From Callipepla californica brunnescens (Eukaryota > Chordata > Aves > Galliformes > Odontophoridae), in the NCBI GenBank assembly GCA_023055505.1, contig JALIRH010000026.1, positions 7,517,591-7,581,590 on the forward strand: a stretch of DNA of 64,000 bases. Direction: 5' to 3'. Each line of letters begins with the position of its first letter. The first letter of the stretch is position 1. A model generated the notes under the pieces. It did no database searches. It saw only the letters and a program-made list of their open reading frames with translations, and had not been told where the DNA came from. Both the position numbers and the translations under genes were made by a program. Shown in pieces: positions 1 to 10,468 of the stretch.

Positions 1-3000
1 ACACAGCAAATGAAACAGAAAATGCAACATGCATGGAAAGTATTAAAACAGAAGTTACTGTTAATTTGGTATTGTTTGCGTTTCCCGACTACTTGAGATA
101 TTAAATATACGTGATATTTGCAATTATATTTAAAGAAGACTTTGCATACTAGTGTTACTGTCTCTGAATGATTCCTCGCCATTTTGGAGTTTGCTTGTAG
201 TATGAAAGAAATCAGATGTTCCAGTGCGTTTTTTGACAATGTTTATGTTTTAATTTATTTGGTACTGTGTAATGCAGCCTTACAGAAAACTTGGCAAGCA
301 TTAAGTTGGATTTTAACAGACATAAGGATCGGGGTGTTCTGTAAAGAAGATTCTACTCAGTCACAATGCTTTGTGTCTGAGAAAAGCTGAAATATATTGT
401 TTGGTTTACTTGAACTTGTGTTGAAACTTGATGAGAACGCGTAATCTTATATGGGGGTTGATAAAAGGAATAAAATACTGACTGTACAAAATAGGGAGTG
501 TTTTACGCAAGCTTGCGAACAGATGCTAGTTGACATGTTTTAGCCAGAAACTATGAAATTAATGATAAGGTTTCCTGGGAAAACACTTCTGTGAGCATTT
601 GAAAAAAGCAGATCTGAGCTTAAAATGTCCTCACAGTCAACTGGATAAGAAATGCTTTGGCCTTCCACCAAAGAATAATAGACTCTTCACTGAAGAGACT
701 TGAAAGGAAAGGCAAGTGCTGAACAGAGAGTTGGTATCGATGCAAATAGCTGCAAGGAGCCCATTGCTGGGTTTTACAGCGTGAAGAAAGTGACAAAAGA
801 TAGAAGTGACAAAGGAAAGCAGGATGCAGAAACAGTAGGACACCTGGATAAAGAACACATTTTCTGAAATAACAGATTACATTTTCGTAATCTTTCTGTT
901 GGAATCAACCTTAGGAATTGACAAGTACCTGGAAAATGAATTAATATTTTGGAGATCTCTCCGGCATTACTCTGCCAGTGAATGGAGTGGAAGAAATCAA
1001 TAAGTATGTTTAGGAGTACATTATACTGAGTTATACTGACCTCATTAAACATCCCACTGATAAATGGCTACAGTACAATCAGTAGTAATAGGACAAAGCT
1101 TGAACCCAAGACTGCTGAAACTTCCTTCCATTGAAAAGGCACAAAGTAGCTTCTTTAGAGCAGAGCTGGATGAAGCTTACGTGGAATTTGGAAGAGGGTT
1201 ATCCAGAAGGTCAGGTGCTGTCAGCTGAAGAAAATGAAATAGACTAATTGGAATCTGAGTGTACCATGAACTTAATAAATGTCAGGCTTCTCAAGTAGCC
1301 TTCAGAAATGTGCTAAAATGGCCCTGGTCGCACATCAAAATACTGGGAAGTCTGTGAAGGGCTTTCTGAGATTCATCTGCCTTATGCTTCATAGTGAAGG
1401 ACTGTCTGGCTTCAAGTGATGATGAGGGATGCTGGACATCCGTGGAACTGAAAGCTGCCTTGCAGCTTACAAAGAGGGCAGCATCCTACGGCTTACAGAA
1501 ATACAGGAGGAAAACAAAAGAGGTGTAAAGGACTGGTACCACTAAGAGATCTAAATTCAATGGAAAAGCCTAAAGAGCATCCTTTTTAATTGTAGTTTTA
1601 TTCCCTTAAATCAGTCCCTAAGTGGATGGGGATGAAACACGACATGACTGCCGATACTGGCACGTAGCGGATCCGGGTATCATATTGCAAAGGAGTCTGG
1701 GCTTAGAGCAGAAATACCAATTGGTGAAAACTTTGAGAAGTGGATAGAAACCAGAAACTTCAGAGAAAGGATTTTACCCTAAGAACTACAAAACTACAAT
1801 GCCAGAAGAAGATCTGTTAAATCTCGCATAACCAGTGGTGACTCGTTTGTTTTACTCCAATTAATTTGGCATGTGCTTTTGCATAAGTAGTGCTTTCACA
1901 AAATTTGTGGTTTTCTATATATATATATTTTTTTTTGTAGTTGTTGTTGTTTTAAGTGATATTTGAAGTTGAAACAGTCAAAAAAGCTAATTGGCCTGCC
2001 TGGAACAGGACTTATCCTAGGATAGCAAGCATGTGGTAATTCATAAGGTTTCTGCCAGCAAAGGGGAAGCCACAAATGCTCGTGGGACAGTCAGCCTACA
2101 GCGTCTGGCGTAATCTTCTTGAGGGGAATTTGAGTAATTTTAGGCTAAGGAACTCAGAAGTTGGCTGCTCGCTGTAAGATTTCTTGATCTGCTAGATCAG
2201 ACTGACTTGAGAAGACTCTGTTCTTAAAATAATAAGTACTTGAAATAATTTTGCAGTTTGATGTTCTAATAATCTGCCTGATTCAACCTAATCAAATGGC
2301 ACATACATGAAAATAAAATAAATACTGCAGTGCTTGTTTCTTTGGGAAATGAGACTGTAATGTCTCATGGTGTCTGTGCCTTATCCTAAGAACTTTTAAA
2401 CCAATCATTTACTTTAAACCAAATCTGATGAAAGGAGGGCAGTCTTCAAGATACTTGATATCTAGGAGCTTCATGAAAATACAATCCATTTTCCCCTGTA
2501 TGCCTGCCTAGCAGTGCTCTTATTAAGAAAACTTATTAAGAAAACACAGTAGTAACAGTTCAATTCTCATTAGTTTTTAGGTAGTCTGTAGGTGGCAGCA
2601 TGGTATGAATAGCCTGATTATTACTGTCAAATTACTGTTAATGTAGACACAAAATAATCTATTTGTTAGTTCTAAAACTATAGGAAATCAGTCTTCTAAT
2701 TCTACTGTCCATATTTTAAATCAGTTTCACTTGAGGCACTACTCCAAAGAAACAGTAAAGGCGATCAATATTGGTAATGAAGCAATTGACATTTAGTATG
2801 CCATTCACTTCAATAGACTGCTTACTGAAAACACATAAGAACTTAAAGCTAAAAGAGATATTCAATTTAGAATACATACAGTTGGGTACTAGATCTTACG
2901 TCAAAAGAAACTCATTAGTAGTGATTGATCTATTGCCTTCCAAGAAATTAATGAAATGGTAACGTTGATAAAGACGAATGAACTACTTGCGTGACCTTAA

Positions 3001-3465
3001 GTGTCAAAAGGCCAAAGCTGAACTTGGAAGTAGAGAATAACTTTGTGGTTATGCTGGGACTAATAAAATGAAAAAAGATAAAATGAGAAAAGCAAGAGGG
3101 AGTAGTTCCAAAAGGAAGTGAAGTTTTCCTGGATCTGTAAGTCAGAGTAGCTTGCAGCCAAGCTAATCCAGCAGCTTTGCTTTAATAGGAAGTGCAGAAA
3201 GGATGGGGAAAGTCTGGTCTATATCAGTACTGTGCAGAAAAGAAAGATAAGGTCAGCTGAAATAAAGCTCTCAACATAGTCACTATTTTTGTTTTTTTAT
3301 TATTTTGTTTGCTTCATTTTTTGTTTTTTTAATGAAAATGCAATTTTTCTCCCCGAATGGAATTAATAATATACATAACTCCTAATAAACCATTATTCAG
3401 CTTTACTGTTCATTTATTCACCACAGTTCACCTTTGTAGGATGAATAACCCAAAAGAGTGGTACT

Positions 3466-3466
<1 letters not shown>
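1..3466. other. Intergenic, no recognised gene
   Basis: No gene is identified. Between about 620 and 1,850 are several disconnected open stretches (for example a 56-codon frame from ATG 1,063) with no family signature that I know. They are either chance or an ancient, badly decayed gene copy. A 13-bp perfect tandem duplication lies at 2,521-2,545. Short TA and T tracts lie near 1,916-1,937. Confidence 0.6.

Positions 3467-3509
<43 letters not shown>
3467..3509. repeat. A43 homopolymer tract
   Basis: An uninterrupted run of 43 A residues. No processed gene copy is recognisable upstream of it, and it abuts LTR-like copy A, so its origin is unclear. Length in assemblies is often unreliable. Confidence 0.85.
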
Positions 3510-3515
<6 letters not shown>

Positions 3516-3564
3516 TTTTGTCAGGCTTTCTACAGTTGGTACACAGACAACAAGTGATTAAAGG

Positions 3565-3808
3565 GAGACTCACCATTTCAGGATGATTGAGTTTTGCAGA
3601 TAATTCCACAAGAAAGAGATCACCAACAAGAGACACTTCCCCAACTGCGGGCAGCCCTTAAATGGGGTCTGGGAGAGGTGCAGTCAGACTCCACCCCTTC
3701 CAGTCACACAGGTGCATGGCCTTCAGAACTGTGCCCCTGCGGCTGACTCAGTGCTCACCTCAGGTGATCAATCAGTGGTTCAGGCCATGATTCAACAGTT
3801 CCCATACA
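3565..3808 (-). mobile_element. LTR-like repeat, copy A (minus)
   Basis: Read on the minus strand it starts TGTATGGGAACTG, continues with cctgaaccactgattgatcacctga, and carries a TATA-like catttaagggctg about 170 bases in. It is similar along most of its length to the segment at 6,513-6,730 in the opposite orientation. The TG start, internal TATA-like box and length suggest a solo LTR or LTR fragment. I could not fix the 3' end or a target-site duplication. An A43 tract lies about 55 bases beyond its presumed 3' end. Class and family name are unknown to me. Confidence 0.5.
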
Positions 3809-3811
3809 ACC

Positions 3812-6512
3812 TTTAATCAAATTTTAATGTTTATGCTTTTATTAATGGTCAGCTAAAAGATGATGCATAGGTGGCAAGTACTAGAATATGAACAGTACGT
3901 GAAAAATGTACTTACACGATACTGGCACTTTTTGGTAATGTAGTTGCGATTACTGGCTCCGAGGTAACTCTTCCAGAGCAACTAAATTTGCATTCTGACT
4001 ACTCGTTATAAATACAGTAAGCTCTAACAGATATCCGTAAGCATTGGGCCCCAGATCCTCAAAGACTGTACAGCTGTTTTTAAAAAATAATAATGCATTA
4101 AAGTGTATCAAATAAAAAAATAATGTACGTCTTAATTATACTGCTTAAAATGTTGACATATTTAAATGTATGAAATAAATATTTGCCATTGCTAATTAAA
4201 AATGACTAAACACGTGAATATATTATAAATAATAATCCTCTCATGTTATTAATTTATTTCAACTTTAGATTGCAATTGTGATACTTTCAGGTATCCAGAG
4301 AAGAGTGGAAAGAATGCTGTCTTAAACAACCACACTTACGGTTCTCTCTGATGTCCTCCCAAAGCCTTTGAAGTTGCATCATATCATTTAGTAAAAACAA
4401 TATTCTGAATGACACTGAAATTTACTGGATTTAGTATATGACAAGCTCTAGAATGGGAAGCTCTTGGATCCTGGAAACTTTTGACTCTGACAGTAAGAGT
4501 CATTTAGGATTTCACTTGTTTGGTCCTCCTGTACATGGCGATCCTGCTTGTTGCTATGTGACCTCTGCGGTCGGTTCTATTTGCTTACAGCTTGCCTCAT
4601 GTTTTCTGTTGATCTGTTTGTGCTGGGGCTGTAAAATAAATAATGCCTCATTAATTAAATCTTTGTAGCTCAATTGCCGACTGTTAGGATTTTACTTGAA
4701 GAATAAATAGCTTTTCAACTTGCACACAGTGGCTGCTGAAGCTGGCTGAGCTTCTCTCCTATTTCTCAACTAGTTTGTCTTGAGCTGTATAGAATCTAGT
4801 GACGCTAGGCAGATTGATTTTGTAGGGACAGACTGGAAATAGTTCTGTTAAAAAAGTCTCAAATGGACAAGGAAAAATCTCTAAACTGTCATTTGGGTTG
4901 TGACTTCTTAAGGTGTCTTATGGCAACAATATTTCAAGCTGATCTGCTGTTTTTTTCTCATACCATTTATGAGATATTTAAAAAACAATTTTTTTTTTAA
5001 TTCTGTATTTATCAAGATTTCGTGTTTGTGAAACTCTTTAGGCCCTGTTTTAGTGATACAGGCTGTTGTATTTATGATGACGCCTCTGACAAACCAACTG
5101 AGGCTTACAGTTTCCTGTTTTAGGAAGTCAAACTGATGGGAAGTATTTCTACATGTATTCTGGTTTATCTCCTCATTGCCCCAGTGCTGGGTGCTTGGTT
5201 TCGGAGCCCATTGATCTGTGATTATTTCTGAGCAACAAGTTGGACTAAAACACCTTACACATTACATTCTTTTGTAATATATGTGAACATAAAAGAAATA
5301 AATAAAATAAAAAACAGTGACTGTGAGACTTTAAAAACTGCCAGTGCATTTTGGAGTATACAGAGGAACTGCTTTTGAAGACTATTACTTGCCAGCCTTT
5401 CATTTCTATGGTCAAATTTCTAAATGTTAGGCTGTAACCTTTCAGTGAAGTGTGTAAAATATTCCCCTAGAAATGAAGCTTTCCACATTCCTGAATCTCT
5501 CTTTTCGTAGCAGCCTACTCAGCAGTTCAGGATTGCTTGTCTGTCTCGTGCCGTTGCTCCAAACATCAGGATTTATGTGGCCAAAGAACTGCCTTTGAGA
5601 TCTGCAGCCAGCATCAGGACTGTCCCGGAGCAAGAGACTGTGTCATACACGCTGTAGAAACTTTGAGTTCTTCTGTTTAAAACACAATTTGAAAATAGCT
5701 AACGCATCCCCTTTCTTGTGATTCCTTGCTTTGGTTTCCGTAACCATTAATCCTTTAGTACTGATAAATATTTAGGACGTGCATGGGAACAACAGCAACA
5801 AAAAATCAGGTGAGAAGGAAATTTGGGAAAAGGAGGGTTTTGAGACAGCATGATTGTCCAAATTCCTTAACTATTGAATAAAAAGATATTTGTCCTGATT
5901 TTGCTTTGCAAAGCTAATTCTTTATTAAAGGGGAAACTCAAGTGCTTTGTTTTGTTTCATAGTGCTGTTGATTTTTCTTTCTAAACCTAAGGAAAAAAAA
6001 CCACAAAACCGTTTCTCATGGTTGACTTAACTCACACACATTTTTATTTCCAGCCATGTACCCTGTGCAAAAAAAAATCACTTAATTCAGTGAATGCTTG
6101 ATTTAGAGTAGGGCCTTTCATAACAACTGAGACTTAGAAGCTGGTACACATGGGTACACGTTATGAAGCTTTGAAGCCAGAAAAGACTGCTGGTCTCTTC
6201 TAAGTAGACATCTATGTCTGTAGTTTGGTACCTAAGTGTAGACTTAGGCACCACCTGTTGAACTGTCACTTCTACTTCTGAAATATGTCCTTCCTAAAGG
6301 TAGCAGCAGGGTTATCAGAGAAGGTAGAGCTTTTGTCAATACAGTCTAGAGAATTTTCTACATGAAATACCAACGCAAACACAACCAACCATAAACAGCA
6401 AGAAAAAAAAAAAAGCGATACAGGATCTTATATTCGTGTGAATAAATAAGAAAAGGGATTTAGGTCTCTTTGAAAATAAATATACCAAAAATTTAAGTTG
6501 TACTTTGCCTCC
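3812..6512. other. Intergenic, no recognised gene
   Basis: Nothing coding is visible. About 4,080-4,260 is strikingly AT-rich, with many ATTTA, TAAT and AATAAT words, and would be a candidate matrix-attachment or noncoding conserved segment. The rest is unremarkable unique-looking sequence. Confidence 0.6.
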
Positions 6513-6730
6513 TGTAAGGGAACTGCTGAGTTACAGCCTGAACCACTGAATGAGCACCTGAAGGAAAAACCAGGTGCGCCCTGGGAGCACAGGTGAAGGT
6601 GAAGGCTCCACTCCTCTTAGACCTCATTTAAGGGCTGACTGCCACTGAGGAAGGTTTACTTGTTGAATTTCTCTTCTGTGTGGTGTTTCTTCCTTAGAAA
6701 CCTTGGTCTTTGGAGATGGGTGAGCACTCG
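6513..6730 (+). mobile_element. LTR-like repeat, copy B (plus)
   Basis: This starts TGTAAGGGAACTGCTGAG and shares cctgaaccactgaatgagcacctga, a TATA-like catttaagggctg and a ggtgag near the end with copy A. The two copies are clearly diverged, with several indels in the middle, so the insertions are old. The end coordinate marks the last shared block, not a proven terminus. Confidence 0.5.
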
Positions 6731-9700
6731 TTTTCTTTTTCTTGTAACATTTCCTTGTTTGTGCTGGTCTCTTGTCTTTTACAGCCTTTATGTTACTACA
6801 CAGTCACAGTCTGAACAGCATCTTCAGAGCTGATGAAGCAGAGGCAGTACTATTGGTCCCTGTTGTACTAATGTCTTATATCGTGAAAGGTAATGTGTTA
6901 AGGGCTCTCTGAAGTGTGAATTATTGCTGCAAAGTTGCTGTTTAGTTTTTTTTTTTTTCCTTGAGGTAAACATAGCATCCAAGTTATATGTAGGTGTAGG
7001 TTTGGGCTCAAGTTTTCCATAATTTTTAGTTTTCACTAGGTAGAGTTTATTTCCAAATGCAGATCTATTTGTAGTGCTTTTGAGTCTTTGTGTACAGGTC
7101 TATCTCTGTGGGATTTTTTTTTATCTTTTCACTCGTAATGACTAGGTGACTCTTAAACTGTTCAGCTGATGTCTCTCTCGTTATTTGCTTGCTTATTCTT
7201 ATTAGCTGATGGTTTGTTAGATTGGGGGTATTTGTACTGGCTGGCAATTGAAAACAAAAGGACAAAAATACGTTCAAAAATGTAACCTTGAAAAAATACT
7301 TGAAATGACTTGTAGGTTGGCATAGAACAAAAGGAGGGTGGAAGTTCAGGGTTTCTTGCACCACCAATTTGTAACTGCAGTTTTCTTCCTTCTTGCTTCA
7401 AAGAAAAATTAAGTATTTTTTTAATTTTTAGGCAAGGGGTTATAACACAGAATGTCAGAACATTCTGAAGAAGTGTTTAGTGGTTCTTGTTGTTAGATAT
7501 GGCAGAATTGGTGAGGTTTTGTGTGGCCAAGCTTTAAGATAAGAAAGAAAAAAAGGTATTAGTGATATACAGTTGCAGGTAATGGATGTTTGTTTTAATT
7601 TTACAATCAATTGTGTTTTTATTACGCCCTTATTGTAGTGGGCTTGCCACGTAGCATTTTGTGCAGCAGAACAAACTGGATTTGACTTGCTTGTGAATGT
7701 AGTTTTAAAGGCTTGTCTCATTTATAGGGATGGTGTAATGAATCCTAGAATGGACTGGAATTCAAGGTAGCCTTGCGGGTGAGCTAACCTTTCATGTATC
7801 AAAAACTTGAGAGCTGGAAAAGCAACTGAGGGAAAACACTATACCATCTATATAAGTGGATCAATATTGATAAAATAAATGAATATTACTGTCAATTTTA
7901 CTCTAGTATTTTTTTCTAGAATTATTCCAGGGAGTTTGTAATGCGAAGGTTTTAAAATCCACTCTAAAGCTGCTTCATATGTTTTGCAGTGCTTACAGTG
8001 GTTGAAACCCATTCTGTCCACCCTTTCTCTGTTTCCTACTCCTTCTCTCTCTCCCTGAACATTTCAAATTGAGATGACTGTTGTTCTGACCTTACCACTG
8101 ACAGGAGGTAGACCTGTGGGGTTGGTTTTATTGTTTCTGTAACAGCCCCGTATCAGGTGCTTTTGTTTGTGCCTGTGTATTTTAGGTTTATCTGGTGCTT
8201 CTTCCGTCAGCAGCTTTTTTTCTGAAGTGACCTGTACAGTGCAAGACCTTTATGGCAGTGTTTACCTTCATTATGTATCAATGTTATTATGAGTTTGCTG
8301 TGTCTCTGTCAGAGGAAGAACAGAGCTTCTCAAAACAGCCCCTCAGTATTACCTTGGTACATATGCTCTCTATTTAGTGAGATGAGGAAAATCACTTTGT
8401 TCTCCTTACATTTGAAGGTTAAAACGGGGACTTGTCTAAAAGCAGAGTGTAGTAAACTGGAGGTTTATATGAGAGTTATGTCAGTGTTATTAGCTTGGGA
8501 GTGTACACTAAATTGTTAGATTTCCTTTAGTTACCTTATCTTGAAAGCTGTTCTCAACGAACAAGCAAACAGTTTAGGAGTGATTTACTCTGCCTGAAAA
8601 TGAGAAAAACAGAGGAACACATACAGCACTACTTCTTTACATGGGACTTTTGTTATAAAGAGTGATAAACTATCTAATACGTTTGGCCTGTTCTACTTCT
8701 TCTGTTCAGAACTAGTAGCAAATGAAATAAATTGTTTGGGTTGGGATTATTCTACAAATGTGCAAACATTGGCTTACAGTGTGCTCACAGACAGCATATT
8801 GGTGGTGGAGTTGTTTTGTTTTTGTTCTTTTTTGGTGGTGATGTATCAAACTGGTCATACTAACAAGTTATGTGACTGGGCTCTTAGGAAATGCTGTGTC
8901 ATGACTTCGTTGGCTGATGTTGTATTTAGCTGTATGAATGCTTCACGCGCAAGATGCATTAACTGTGAGACCGCAATGCTTTCAGATATTACTGTGAAGA
9001 TTTTCATGTTGGTATGTATGCCAAGTAAGCTCATTGGTTTTAGCATTCCACATAATCGCAGACACTTTGGCAGCATTCACTTAGCACTGCTTATGCGTGT
9101 GCTACCCTTTCTGTCTGAAGAGCTAAAATTAGGGGCCTTCTAGATTATCTTGTTTCAGAGGAGGAACTAGGGATTTCCAGGGAAATTGAGAAGCTTTAGT
9201 ACAGCTAATGAGAAACATGTGCCAACACTGACTTTATTCAGCGCAGTGAGAATCAGATAGTTGCATAATTTGGAGTTTTAAAATTATTTCCATAGATATT
9301 CCATTTTTAGAATCCACTTGTTCTTAATCAGAATGAGCCAGTGACTCAGATACAGATTTCTTCTAGATTTCTTCTAGCTGTGGCCTCTGAACTCTTTCCT
9401 CACAGATGAAGCTCTTGATGGAGAGTTGTGTCCACGTTAAAACTCTACAGTAAAATTTATCTGCCCTTGTTTTAGAAGGAAGTGAGTGACTGTAAGCGCA
9501 GTTGTAGTAGGAGTTTTTGATATTCCTGATCTAGTGAAGGGTAGTAAGTCCACTGTTTCAAATTTTGATTTAGTGTGAAAGAATTGTGACATTTTTGGAC
9601 TACCCTTCCCAGTAACTATCCAGAAAGGTCAGCTCACAGCGGTGGTGTTTCCTCAGATAATGAATGGAGGTTGTTACAATTCTAGGCAACAACTATCAGT

Positions 9701-9938
9701 CTGCTGAAGGAACCATCGAAAACTGTCTCTGTACTTAAAAAATGGGAAATAATATATCTTCACCTACATGGAAGTTTGTGTGCTTTTACTTCGCAAACAA
9801 TGCTGTAGTGTTGTTCACCCACTTAACCCCAATTCTAGTGGGATAGGGAAGAATCTGGAAGAAAACGTACAACTAGTAGATTGAAATAAAAACTAAGGCA
9901 AAAAAAAGCAAGAGAGAAGTAACAGTAATTATATATAC
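6731..9938. other. Intergenic, no recognised gene
   Basis: No gene or known repeat is seen. The longest open frame (135 codons, plus, from 8,736) has no family signature and overlaps an opposing frame, so I treat it as chance. An 11-bp tandem duplication lies just downstream at 9,354-9,375. Confidence 0.6.
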
Positions 9939-10468
9939 AGGTCACTCTAAAAGTAATGCTTCCTATTTATTTTTGTGGAAGCTGCAACAGATGCAAAGAG
10001 CTCAATCTCAGTATTTGAGAGAGCAAACACTCAGCTACTAAGTGCTAGTTTTCAACACAATCACCACCACTGGCTTCTTGTTTTTATCAACCATGAACAA
10101 GAGCCTGCATGCCATGCTCATAAAGATCTGCAGTAGCAGAGTGGACCCACTGTCAATGTGGGCACTGCTGAAATGCGCCAGTGTTTTCATATCCACTGTT
10201 TGGGCTCTGTACATGTCCAGCAAACACTGATGGAATGTCAGTGGGTGCAATTTTCTTCCGTGTGGGAGGAGTTTCATGATACACCTTTGCTTCATCTGCA
10301 CTTCTGTTAGATGCCATTCCCAGAGTGCTCCTCTGTTGACACCTGTCAACAAAATGTAATGGAATAGTGATGGGAAGGTTTGGCCTCTGCTTCTGTACCG
10401 GCAACAGCTGCTTCTGATGTCATGCTTAACTGACTTAATATTGCTTCCAGGTAGTATTTGGTGTCCCT
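9939..10468 (-). mobile_element. Mariner-type element, internally deleted (Galluhop/Mariner1_GG-like)
   Basis: The left end (aggtcactctaaaagtaatgcttcc) resembles the terminal sequence of the galliform mariner family. The right end (to gtgtccct) is a decayed inverted counterpart. Read on the minus strand, it keeps the start of a mariner transposase: MKQRCIMKLL, a short helix-turn-helix-like stretch, then AQTVD. It then jumps to a short piece, CRLLFMVDKNK, near the distal end. The DDE/D catalytic core is absent, so this is a nonautonomous fossil of about 530 bp. It shares terminal and internal sequence with the element at 20.2 kb. The family name is from memory and was not checked against a library. 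Confidence 0.8.

Noticed and set aside
3357..3557. Frames crossing the A43 tract (poly-Lys / poly-Phe peptides)
   Set aside because: They are produced by the homopolymer alone.
8736..9143. 135-codon plus-strand open frame
   Set aside because: No family signature, Cys/Leu/Phe-rich chance composition, and an overlapping 73-codon frame on the opposite strand.
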